Below are positions 1 to 5,961 of a stretch of DNA of 15,108 nucleotides, piece after piece (the first letter of the stretch is position 1; the number at the start of each line of letters is the position of its first letter). This DNA comes from Ruminococcaceae bacterium UBA5904. Lineage in GTDB: Bacteria > Bacillota > Clostridia > Oscillospirales > Acutalibacteraceae. A program made the translations under genes and the position numbers. The notes under the pieces were generated by a model. The model was not told where the DNA came from and did no database searches. It worked only from the letters and a program-made list of their open reading frames with translations. The stretch is taken from positions 1-15,108 of the forward strand of contig DJEG01000062.1 in NCBI GenBank assembly GCA_002431305.1. The letters are read 5' to 3'.

Positions 1-25
1 GGAAAATAGGACGACGCCGTCACCG

Positions 26-49
26 ACCGGATTTTTAATAAAATCCGGT
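26..49. other. inverted repeat upstream of tRNA-Asn
   Basis: A perfect 10-bp stem (26-35 with 40-49, ACCGGATTTT/AAAATCCGGT) closes a 4-base loop. Neither strand continues into a clear T-run, so it is not a convincing intrinsic terminator. It could belong to the 3' end of a transcription unit outside the window or act as a processing hairpin ahead of the tRNA. Confidence 0.4.
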
Positions 50-57
50 TGTCATAT

Positions 58-133
58 TCCTCAATAGCTCAGTCGGTAGAGCATGCGGCTGTTAACCGCA
101 GGGTCGTTGGTTCGAGTCCAACTTGGGGAGCCA
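58..133 (+). tRNA. tRNA-Asn (GUU anticodon)
   Basis: A complete 76-base cloverleaf with an encoded CCA end. The acceptor stem pairs 58-64 (TCCTCAA) with 123-129 (TTGGGGA), with one G-T pair. The D arm contains AGCTCAGTCGGTAGAGC. The anticodon stem 84-88/96-100 (TGCGG/CCGCA) carries the loop CTGTTAA, giving anticodon GTT at 91-93. The T arm has the standard TTCGAGT loop. The discriminator is G130 and CCA lies at 131-133. A terminator follows at about 163-199, so the gene is probably transcribed alone or as the last member of a tRNA cluster. The sequence just downstream is decayed accessory DNA. Confidence 0.97.
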
Positions 134-162
134 TCTTTGGGTAACGAAAATCAAACCCAGCT

Positions 163-199
163 AAAAACCCTTGAATTATCAAGGGTTTTTTGGTTTTTT
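163..199 (+). terminator. intrinsic terminator after tRNA-Asn
   Basis: Arms at about 163-174 and 179-190 (AAAAACCCTTGA/TCAAGGGTTTTT) form a 12-bp stem with a 4-base loop, followed by a T-rich tail to 199. It lies 30 bases after the tRNA CCA end and matches a rho-independent terminator for the tRNA transcript. Confidence 0.85.
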
Positions 200-240
200 G
201 TGACCAATTTTTAGGGTTGAGTTTCAATCAAACTTTTTTA

Positions 241-319
241 CGACTAACAGGACTCGAACCTATGACATTTTAATACAATCACTTGTTTTAGACCGATATT
301 CTATTTATTTAGTTTATCG
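241..319 (-). pseudogene. degenerate tRNA-like remnant
   Basis: Read on the minus strand, the 3' part forms a convincing T arm: a 5-bp stem (ATAGG/CCTGT with one wobble) around the canonical loop TTCGAGT. The outermost bases can form an acceptor-like stem (CGATAAA/TTAGTCG, one mismatch). The region where the anticodon arm should be pairs poorly and has an 8-base loop, and the D arm is not recognisable. This looks like a decayed or very divergent tRNA, possibly of phage or integrative-element origin, or an attachment-site scar, rather than a working tRNA. No CCA end is encoded. Confidence 0.45.
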
Positions 320-378
320 GGCTTTTTTTATGCCCTGGAATTCTTGTTTTCTTTTACATAGCCATTACTCAAAATGTT

Positions 379-600
379 TTGGCACTTCGATTATATTTAT
401 TGAGAGAGATATATGAAAATAAATTATTTAACTTGTTCATCCCTGACTTTTTCATAAATATAATTGAATATGACATCTTAAAACACCCGAATGTCAAAGA
501 TACGACAGACGGCAAGGGTAAAAACTATGTTCACAGCTTTGAAGATGGACTTATGTCGGAGAGCTCATATTCAATATGCTTGTACTTGTCGGAACAGTAA
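379..600 (+). CDS. doubtful small ORF in decayed region
   Basis: A 73-codon frame opening with TTG at 379 and no convincing ribosome binding site; the frame is open from 313 without an ATG. The product matches no family I recognise. From about 560 a second reading frame (ending at the TAA at 639-641) also reads like protein, with a hydrophobic stretch and then MSDSVVKEMMGL. That pattern would fit a gene broken by a frameshift. The stretch between the tRNA terminator (199) and the promoter at 688 otherwise holds only the tRNA-like remnant. I treat this as a possible gene relic, not an established gene. Confidence 0.2.
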   Translation: MALRLYLLREIYENKLFNLFIPDFFINIIEYDILKHPNVKDTTDGKGKNYVHSFEDGLMSESSYSICLYLSEQ

Positions 601-678
601 AAATGAGTGACAGTGTAGTTAAAGAAATGATGGGACTGTAATTTAGAAAATAATAAAAGAATAATCGGTTAAACTATT

Positions 679-719
679 ATGGACATGTTGACATTTTAAT
701 ATGGACATTATATAATGTC
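679..719 (+). promoter_or_regulatory. consensus promoter with embedded palindromic operator
   Basis: A perfect sigma-A type promoter: TTGACA at 688-693, a 17-base spacer, and TATAAT at 711-716. The -10 box lies inside a perfect 16-bp palindrome, GACATTATATAATGTC (704-719). The motif ATGGACAT occurs twice as a direct repeat, at 679-686 and 701-708, with starts 22 bp apart (about two helical turns). A dimeric or tetrameric repressor bound here would block RNA polymerase. The downstream gene encodes a DNA-binding regulator, so autorepression is the simplest inference. Confidence 0.8.
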
Positions 720-746
720 TACGATAGGTCATTTGGAGGTGTACGC

Positions 747-2078
747 ATGAATATAGGAAAAGAAACTGAATTTATAGAGTTTAAAAAATCGACCTCTGAA
801 ACAAAAGAGGGTATTGTTTCTATTGCAAGTATCCTGAATAAGCATAAGAAAGGTACGCTGTACTTCGGTGTGAAAGATAACGGCGATGTAATAGGTCAAG
901 ATATCGGAAAAGACACAGAAAGAAAGCTGTCCCGTGATATCAGTGATAATATTAAGCCTGCTGTTTGGTACGAAATAACAACAAGACATTCCGATGACGG
1001 CAAAGCCTTTATTGAAGTCACATTTAACGGCTCAAATTCACCTTATTCCGCATACGGAAAATATTATGAACGCTTTGCAGACGATGATAAGCAAATTTCA
1101 GATGAAGAACTTGAACGTCTGTTTAAAGAAAGACAAAAAGATTATTCAGAATGGGAGAATACAGTTTCTAAAGAAACAGTTTCAGATGTTGATGAGGCGC
1201 TTTTAAAGAAAGTAATTGCAGACGGAAATGAAAACGGAAGAATTAAGTATGAATATACTGATGCGGTTTCAATTCTGACAAAGCTCGGATTATACAATAC
1301 AGAAGAAGGCTATTTGACAAACGCAGGAAAAGCCTTGTTTTCCAAAAATCATCCCATACTTTTAAAAACAGCAATTTATGCTACACCAACAAAAGATACT
1401 TTTATAAAGCTGAACCATTTTGAGGGGAATATTTTTGAGTGTATTGAAGAAGGCATATCGTTTGTTTTATCAGCAATTGATTGGCATATAACGATTGACG
1501 GTAATGCAAAAAGGAAAGAAGAACCTGAAATTCCGCAAACGGCGATCAGAGAGATGATCGTTAACGCATTTACACACGGGTGTTATTTTTCTAACACGAG
1601 CTTTGCGATAGAAGTGTTTAGCGATAAAGTTATGATTTATAGCCCAGGATTGTTTCCGATTGGTTTTAAGCCCGAAGATTTCGCTGAAAATTCAGCTGAA
1701 CCGATTATGCTTAATCCCAAAATAGTAAATGTTTTGTTTAAGTGTTCGGTGATCGAATCTCTTGGTACCGGTTTTGAGCGAACTTTTACAGCTTGCAAAA
1801 ATGCCGGCGTAAAATATGAATACGAAAACACAAGGACAGGATTTCGTTTCGTATTTTATCGTATTCATGGACATAAAAATGTCCATAAGATGTCCATAAG
1901 CGAAAAACTTGTATACGAATTACTCAGAGAATGTGACAGCCTTACAAATGCAGAACTTGCAACGAAAATCGGCAAAACTGAAAAAACCGTTTATCGTGCA
2001 ATAAAATCACTTAAAGAAAACGGATATCTTGTGCGTATGGGCTCTAATGCTTCGGGATATTGGAAAGTAATAAAATAA
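747..2078 (+). CDS. AlbA_2 / GHKL-like transcriptional regulator with C-terminal winged helix
   Basis: A 443-residue protein with the layout of the AlbA_2 (Schlafen-like, formerly AAA_4) regulator family. Residues about 8-125 form the AlbA_2 domain (ETEFIEFKKS at the N-terminus, then GTLYFGVKDNGDVIGQDIG). Residues about 265-372 resemble the HATPase_c_4/GHKL-like module (REMIVNAFTHGCY, then IESLGTGFERT). Residues about 383-443 form a winged helix (NAELATKIGKTEKTVYRAIK). Such proteins are usually cytoplasmic DNA-binding regulators carried in accessory DNA; their ligands are mostly unknown. GGAGG at 735-739 sits 7 bases before the ATG. The gene has its own promoter with a palindromic operator. 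Codon use is AT-rich compared with genes after 4600. An inverted repeat of the promoter motif ATGGACAT lies within the coding sequence at 1867-1886. Confidence 0.88.
   Translation: MNIGKETEFIEFKKSTSETKEGIVSIASILNKHKKGTLYFGVKDNGDVIGQDIGKDTERKLSRDISDNIKPAVWYEITTRHSDDGKAFIEVTFNGSNSPYSAYGKYYERFADDDKQISDEELERLFKERQKDYSEWENTVSKETVSDVDEALLKKVIADGNENGRIKYEYTDAVSILTKLGLYNTEEGYLTNAGKALFSKNHPILLKTAIYATPTKDTFIKLNHFEGNIFECIEEGISFVLSAIDWHITIDGNAKRKEEPEIPQTAIREMIVNAFTHGCYFSNTSFAIEVFSDKVMIYSPGLFPIGFKPEDFAENSAEPIMLNPKIVNVLFKCSVIESLGTGFERTFTACKNAGVKYEYENTRTGFRFVFYRIHGHKNVHKMSISEKLVYELLRECDSLTNAELATKIGKTEKTVYRAIKSLKENGYLVRMGSNASGYWKVIK
1867..1900 (+). repeat. intragenic copies of the promoter motif ATGGACAT
   Basis: ATGGACAT (1867-1874) and ATGTCCAT (1879-1886) form an inverted repeat separated by AAAA. 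ATGTCCATAAG then repeats directly at 1879-1889 and 1890-1900. The same 8-mer flanks the promoter of this gene at 679 and 701. The repeat encodes the linker between the GHKL-like domain and the winged helix (HGHKNVHKMS). Confidence 0.7.
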
Positions 2079-2102
2079 CTATATAACAAATTTATACAAT
2101 AG

Positions 2103-2249
2103 CCATTGCAATTACTTGCGGTCTGTGCGCTTGTGTTCAACATTGGATTTCTGCCCTCGCTTATGGTTTGTCTTGTCTGGATCGTCAATCTGTCAGTGTA
2201 TTGCAAGGAAGCAATGCGATATTCCAAAGCAGGAAATAAAATCTCCTAA
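2103..2249 (+). pseudogene. C-terminal fragment of a small membrane protein
   Basis: An open frame of about 48 codons between the TAG at 2100 and the TAA at 2247 encodes two hydrophobic stretches (LLAVCALVFNIGFL and SLMVCLVWIVNLSVY) and then a basic tail. It has no ATG near its 5' end and no ribosome binding site at the TTG (2106). It ends 24 bases before the next gene, as an operon partner would. I read it as the 3' remnant of a membrane-protein gene whose front was lost where the regulator gene now sits. The family is not recognised. Confidence 0.4.
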
Positions 2250-2273
2250 ATACAAATCGGGAGGAATGCGCAA

Positions 2274-2597
2274 ATGGACAGCCTTTACCTCATTTTGCTT
2301 GCCGTGTTCCTGCTTGTGATTATCCCACGGATCATGCAGCGAAAGAGATTAGCAGCAATTAGACATATTTTGAATCAGAAAAAGCTGAACAAGGAGAATA
2401 ACGTTATGAAAGAGTTGGCAAAACGGTTCATTGGAGAAGAGTGCATTATTTATACGATTGCATCAACTGACGGCAGTATACAGGGATTGATAGAAGAAAT
2501 TGATGACGGCGGTATGGTCATAGAGAAGAAGATGGGTGAACTGGAGATTATCAATCTGGATTTCGTTACCCGTATTCGGCAGTATCCGAGAAAGTAG
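2274..2597 (+). CDS. small hypothetical protein, TM segment plus C-terminal domain, possible dual start
   Basis: A 107-residue product. Residues 4-20 are a hydrophobic segment (LYLILLAVFLLVIIP) followed by a basic stretch, suggesting a single N-terminal membrane anchor with a cytoplasmic tail. Residues 45-107 form a compact, strand-rich domain ending NLDFVTRIRQYPRK, which resembles short uncharacterised Firmicute proteins (possibly the DUF6897 type; this is memory, not a search). GGGAGG at about 2259-2264 supports the ATG at 2274. A second start is equally well supported: ATG at 2406 (residue 45) is preceded by AAGGAG at 2391-2396 with 9-base spacing and would make the C-terminal domain alone, 63 residues. 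Function unknown. Confidence 0.65.
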   Translation: MDSLYLILLAVFLLVIIPRIMQRKRLAAIRHILNQKKLNKENNVMKELAKRFIGEECIIYTIASTDGSIQGLIEEIDDGGMVIEKKMGELEIINLDFVTRIRQYPRK

Positions 2598-2719
2598 AAC
2601 GGAACGAAAAAGGACATCGTATTGGACTGAACATAGTACTCGGCAAAAATCCGAAATCTAAGGGCGTTTTTTTATAGCTGCAACCGTCGGTTGACATATT
2701 GAATGGTCTGGATTGGTGG

Positions 2720-2742
2720 TTAGCAACTTCGCAAAATGCTAA
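2720..2742. promoter_or_regulatory. inverted repeat upstream of the membrane XRE regulator
   Basis: TTAGCA (2720-2725) and TGCTAA (2737-2742) form a perfect 6-bp inverted repeat, 11 bases apart, about 40 bases upstream of the XRE start. The right arm overlaps TAAAAT (2740-2745), a possible -10 box, but I see no good -35 at 17 bases. It may be an operator. The rest of 2598-2780 shows no gene; a TTGACA at about 2692 has no matching -10. Confidence 0.3.
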
Positions 2743-2780
2743 AATATGAGCACAACAATCAAAACAACAGGAGGACAAAT

Positions 2781-3767
2781 ATGATTTTTGCCAATAAGCT
2801 TATACTGCTGCGAAAAAAAGCAGGTTGGTCGCAAGAGGAACTGGCTGACCAAATGAATGTAACACGACAGTCTGTTTCAAAATGGGAGGGAGCGCAATCT
2901 GTTCCAGACCTCGAAAAAATACTGCGTCTTTCCGAACTGTTCGGAGTAAGCACCGATTATTTACTGAAAGACGAAATTGAAGAAACTGAGCATATAGGTT
3001 CATCCGACGATACGCCGTCATTAAGGCATGTATCTATGGAGGAAGCAAACGCTTTTCTTTCCGTAAAGCTGGGGACGGCTAAAACAATAGCGTATGCCGC
3101 CTTTTTGTGTATCTTATCTCCGATTGCCCTTTTGATATTGAGTGCAATCAGCGAGAGTACGGCAGGTGTCTTGAATGAAAATATTGCGAACGGAATCGGA
3201 ATGATTATTCTTATTATTCTTGTAGCAATAGCCGCCGTAATGTTTATATCAAGCGGCAGCAAAACCGCCCCATTTGCCTTTTTAGAAAAAGAGAAGTTTG
3301 AAACCGAGTACGGAGTGAGTGGAATGGTAAAAGAGCGCAAAGCGCAATACAAGGATTTGCACACAAAGAATAACATTGCAGGAACTTGTCTGTGTATTAC
3401 TGCCTTAATTCCTCTTTTTATCGGAGCAATCATTGACGCTGATAGCGACCTGTTTCTAACGATTATGCTTTCGCTTTCATTTCTTATTGCTGGAGTAGGC
3501 GTAATTTGCTTTATCAAGACGGGTATTATATGGGCGAGCTATGAAAAACTGTTGCAAGAGGGTGAATATTCTGAAGAAAAAAAGGAAAAACCGTCCTTTT
3601 CAGCAGCTATCTATACGGCGTATTGGGTAATTGCAACGGCAGTTTATTTAGGATACAGCCTGTCATCGAATAATTGGGGACAGAGTTGGATAATTTGGGT
3701 TGTTGCAGGAGTAATATTTCCTGCGGTTGTTGCAATTGCTAATGCCTTTGAGAAGAAATCAAAATAA
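2781..3767 (+). CDS. XRE-family regulator fused to a multi-pass membrane domain
   Basis: 328 residues when started at the ATG at 2781, which has a strong GGAGG at about 2770 and the motif start expected of the family; the upstream in-frame ATG (2736) lacks one. Residues about 5-60 are a classic Cro/C1-type helix-turn-helix (WSQEELADQMNVTRQSVSKWE). After an acidic linker come about six membrane segments near 102-124, 139-158, 199-219, 223-246, 274-294 and 302-322. Proteins of this layout are common in Clostridia, where they are presumed membrane-tethered regulators that sense envelope or antimicrobial stress; that role is inferred. No transporter partner lies next to it. AT-rich codon use matches the accessory block. 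Confidence 0.85.
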   Translation: MIFANKLILLRKKAGWSQEELADQMNVTRQSVSKWEGAQSVPDLEKILRLSELFGVSTDYLLKDEIEETEHIGSSDDTPSLRHVSMEEANAFLSVKLGTAKTIAYAAFLCILSPIALLILSAISESTAGVLNENIANGIGMIILIILVAIAAVMFISSGSKTAPFAFLEKEKFETEYGVSGMVKERKAQYKDLHTKNNIAGTCLCITALIPLFIGAIIDADSDLFLTIMLSLSFLIAGVGVICFIKTGIIWASYEKLLQEGEYSEEKKEKPSFSAAIYTAYWVIATAVYLGYSLSSNNWGQSWIIWVVAGVIFPAVVAIANAFEKKSK

Positions 3768-3876
3768 AACTTTACAATAAAAATGCGTTTCTCTGCTTGC
3801 GCGCAGCACATTCGCTGTTTGCGGGGAAGAATTTTTACGAAAAATGCGCTATGCTTTTCTTCGGAGGTACATAAAA

Positions 3877-4275
3877 ATGGATCAAATGAAGATAGGGAAA
3901 TTTATAGCTGCCCTGCGGAAAGAGAAATGTTTGACGCAGGAGCAGCTCGGAGAAAAGCTCGGTGTGACCAACAAAACCATTTCCCGTTGGGAGAACGGCA
4001 ATTATATACCCGATGTTGAAATGCTGTCGTTGCTTTCAAAGGAATTCGGCGTAAGTATTAACGAGCTTATAAGCGGCAAACGGCTTTGGGCGGAGGACTT
4101 CAAAAAAGCTGCCGACAATAATCTCATTACGGCGCTGAACAGCAGCACCTTTACGCTGAAAGAAAAGATCGCATTTTTTAAGAAGAAATGGCTGCACGAA
4201 CATATCTCAACTATCGTCCTGTGCGTTGCGGCGTGGATACGTCGAAGAACGAAGCAATATCCGGCAGGACGGTAA
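3877..4275 (+). pseudogene. truncated XRE-family regulator (3' end lost)
   Basis: ATG at 3877 follows CGGAGG at about 3860-3866. Residues 1-65 form a complete helix-turn-helix domain (LTQEQLGEKLGVTNKTISRWENG, then FGVSINELISG). Family members usually continue after the basic segment KEKIAFFKKKWLHEH into a membrane helix and a C-terminal domain. Here the hydrophobic stretch ISTIVLCVAAW breaks off near 4230 and runs into IRRRTKQYPAGR, which is the opposite strand of another XRE gene. The product is 132 residues. The DNA-binding half might still be made, but the membrane part is gone. Confidence 0.7.
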
Positions 4276-4411
4276 TGTCGGGATAGCCCTCTCCGCGTTC
4301 CCGCTTGCTGACCGCCTGAAATGTCACGCCGAGGAAATCGGCAAGATTCTCCTGCGTAAGGTCTCTTTCTTTTCTCAATTTTTTTAAGTTTTCGCCGAAA
4401 TAAATATTCAT
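4211..4411 (-). pseudogene. truncated XRE-family regulator fragment (minus strand)
   Basis: 66 residues starting at the ATG ending at 4411, preceded on the minus strand by GAGGTG and a near-consensus promoter. Residues about 5-60 are a helix-turn-helix (LTQENLADFLGVTFQAVSKRERGEGYPD). After FFDVST, where the family normally continues into DELL and a further domain, the frame enters PQRTGR and stops. That tail is the reverse complement of the convergent XRE gene. The W of the usual SKWERGE motif is R here, a further sign of decay. It overlaps the convergent gene by 65 bases. It could still make a short DNA-binding peptide. Confidence 0.65.
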
Positions 4412-4454
4412 AATGTACTCACCTCGAAAAATATTCAATAGCTATTGTGTTTTT

Positions 4455-4483
4455 ATTATATATCAATATTTATCCCGAAACAA
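4455..4483 (-). promoter_or_regulatory. promoter for the minus-strand XRE fragment
   Basis: On the minus strand TTGTTT (4483-4478), a 17-base spacer, and TATAAT (4460-4455), about 44 bases upstream of the ATG at 4411. The promoter seems intact although the gene it drives is truncated. Confidence 0.65.
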
Positions 4484-4562
4484 TAATTCGATAGTTGAAA
4501 AGAATTCAACCGTCAGTGGAAAATTTCGGCATGCGCCGTATTAAAAATAGTCGTAATTTTTA

Positions 4563-4591
4563 TTGACGTAATATTTTCGCCCCTGTATAAT
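4563..4591 (+). promoter_or_regulatory. promoter of the methyltransferase gene
   Basis: TTGACG (4563-4568), 17-base spacer, TATAAT (4586-4591). Transcription would begin near 4598, leaving only a few bases before GGGAG at 4602-4606. This matters for the start-codon problem of the next gene. Confidence 0.7.
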
Positions 4592-4665
4592 GAACTTAAC
4601 CGGGAGATGATTTTACGGTTTACAAATATAATTATAAAACGCCGGACGGGTTTGATGATTTAATC

Positions 4666-5154
4666 ATGAACAGCGACGGGGAATATTTAACGGGATTGTG
4701 GTTTTCGGGGTCGAGAGATTCTTTTAAGCACATTGAAAACTGCGAAGAAAAAGACCTGCCTGTTTTTAAAGAAACGGGCAGATGGCTCGATATTTATTTC
4801 GGCGGAGAAAATCCCGATTTTACGCCCGAATACAGGATTGAAAATTTAACGCCGTTCAGAAAAGAAGTTATTGACATAATGAACTCGATTCCGTTCGGCG
4901 AAACCTTAACATATAACGATATTGCGAAGATTATCGCCGAAAAAAGAGGGCTTAAAAAGATGTCCGCGCAGGCGGTCGGGGGCGCGGTCGGGTGGAATCT
5001 GATTTGCATTATCGTCCCGTGCCACAGGGTCGTCGGCTCGAACAGAAGCCTGACGGGTTACGGCGGCGGAATAAAAAACAAAACCGCGCTTTTAAAGCTT
5101 GAAAATAACGACATGAGTAAATTTTTTGTTCCGGAAAAAGGAACGGCATTGTAA
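4666..5154 (+). CDS. ogt: methylated-DNA--protein-cysteine S-methyltransferase
   Basis: Repairs O6-alkylguanine by moving the alkyl group to its own cysteine. The active-site motif PCHRV is present with Cys119 (counting from the ATG at 4666), preceded by the DNA-binding helix region (MSAQAVGGAVGW) and followed by LTGYGGGIKNKTALLKLE. The 162-residue length is slightly short for the family. The 5' end is odd: the ATG at 4666 has no ribosome binding site, and the frame upstream to 4600 encodes YKYNYKTPDGFDDLI, which looks like the missing first strand of the N-terminal domain but has no ATG, GTG or TTG. An ATG at 4607 right after GGGAG is in another frame. Either a one-base frameshift near 4610 or a non-standard start is likely. 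It has its own promoter and no operon partner. Confidence 0.85.
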   Translation: MNSDGEYLTGLWFSGSRDSFKHIENCEEKDLPVFKETGRWLDIYFGGENPDFTPEYRIENLTPFRKEVIDIMNSIPFGETLTYNDIAKIIAEKRGLKKMSAQAVGGAVGWNLICIIVPCHRVVGSNRSLTGYGGGIKNKTALLKLENNDMSKFFVPEKGTAL

Positions 5155-5201
5155 TTTGAAAAATTAATGCATATGATTTTGACAGTTTACTTCAAAAGAA
5201 A

Positions 5202-5216
5202 AACCGCAGCGCGGTT
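5202..5216 (-). terminator. intrinsic terminator of the small XRE gene
   Basis: AACCGC (5202-5207) and GCGGTT (5211-5216) form a perfect 6-bp stem with a 3-base loop. On the minus strand it is followed by TTTCTTTT. The stem touches the stop codon of the minus-strand gene. It may also slow transcripts coming from the convergent methyltransferase gene. Confidence 0.7.
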
Positions 5217-5506
5217 CATCTTGTTAATCTCAGCTTATCAATAAGTTGTTTATCGTCAAGTATATCCGTTATTTTGCAGTCAAGAGCAAGAGCCAAATCG
5301 CAAATCGTTTCAAGTTTCGCATTTTCAATAAGCCGGCGGCGCTGTTCATATCCTTGTATCATTCGAGCGTTTACTCCCGACTTAATTGACAGTTTACTTT
5401 GAGAATACCCCTTTTCTACTCTGACTGTTTGCAGTTTTGTTTCTTCTATACCTTTCTCTTTTTTTAATTCCTGCGCCCGTTTAGGCGACATACCTTTTTT
5501 GCTCAT
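5216..5506 (-). CDS. small XRE-family DNA-binding protein
   Basis: 96 residues from the ATG at 5506; a GTG at 5518 would add four residues. Neither start is ideally spaced from AAAGGA (1 base to the GTG, about 13 to the ATG), so the start is uncertain. After a highly basic N-terminus (KKGMSPKRAQELKKEKG) a single helix-turn-helix covers about residues 24-85 (GYSQSKLSIKSGVNARMIQGYEQ, with ALALDCKITDILDD at the end). This form resembles short Clostridia regulators annotated only as helix-turn-helix proteins. No toxin partner gene is adjacent. Palindromic and directly repeated sequence upstream (5554-5651) may be its own operator. Confidence 0.75.
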   Translation of the reverse strand: MSKKGMSPKRAQELKKEKGIEETKLQTVRVEKGYSQSKLSIKSGVNARMIQGYEQRRRLIENAKLETICDLALALDCKITDILDDKQLIDKLRLTR

Positions 5507-5553
5507 TTGTCTGTTCACGTCCTTTATCTGTTAAAATAAAATTGTTTTTGTTT

Positions 5554-5651
5554 GCCCGAATATTTGCCTGTTTGTTTTGCCGAATATCTTTGCAAAACAT
5601 TTCAATCCGATCCCTGCGCGTGATTTTCTAGACTTTGTCTAGAATGATCGG
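5554..5651 (-). promoter_or_regulatory. repeat-rich upstream region of the small XRE gene
   Basis: A perfect palindrome has arms TTCTAGAC (5626-5633) and GTCTAGAA (5637-5644) around TTT. It is nested within a wider pair, CCGATC (5607-5612) and GATCGG (5646-5651). Nearer the gene, the motif GCCCGAATAT/GCCGAATAT is directly repeated at 5554-5563 and 5579-5587, about 25 bp apart. No good -35/-10 pair was found on the minus strand, so the promoter is not placed. These are candidate binding sites for the small XRE protein. The rest of 5652-5799 shows nothing recognisable. Confidence 0.5.
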
Positions 5652-5799
5652 TAATACGAGCTAAAAACATTGAAAAACCGCCTTTTGTTTGTTATTTTGG
5701 TGAAAATATCTGTTTAATGCCATTGTAACACAATAACCCCTTTTGTCAATACGATGAAAAGTGTATAGTGTAAATTTTGGTACTGTGCTCTGCGTTTTA

Positions 5800-5828
5800 T
5801 TGCAATGGAATTAAATAAATGGTATAAT
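5800..5828 (+). promoter_or_regulatory. promoter of the sugar-kinase operon
   Basis: TTGCAA (5800-5805), 17-base spacer, TATAAT (5823-5828). Transcription from here would give a 5' leader of about 125 bases before the GTG at 5962, starting directly with the hairpin at 5837-5871. Confidence 0.65.
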
Positions 5829-5836
5829 AACCTCAC

Positions 5837-5871
5837 GAAACACAATCCAAATCAGAGATTTGGTGTGTTTC
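5837..5871 (+). other. stable hairpin at the start of the sugar-kinase leader
   Basis: GAAACACA (5837-5844) pairs with TGTGTTTC (5864-5871) and CCAAATC (5847-5853) pairs with GATTTGG (5857-5863): 15 bp in all, with a 2-base bulge (AT) and a 3-base loop. There is no T-run on either side, so it is not an intrinsic terminator. It lies a few bases after the predicted transcription start and may stabilise the mRNA or serve as a protein site. The remaining leader (5872-5950) shows no known riboswitch consensus. Confidence 0.55.
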
Positions 5872-5961
5872 TCAGAACATTGAATCATACCGCTTAGGCA
5901 CAACGCGCCTTCGCGACATGATATAATTACTTGATATTCAACCTGAATTCGGGGTGATTAT

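Noticed and set aside
2692..2745. TTGACA near 2692 as promoter for the membrane XRE gene
   Set aside because: No -10 box occurs at 16-18 bases; TAAAAT at 2740 is too far away, so I did not call a promoter.
2957..3517. 186-codon open frame on the minus strand
   Set aside because: It lies entirely antisense to the membrane XRE regulator, has no ribosome binding site, and its composition mirrors the opposite strand of membrane helices.
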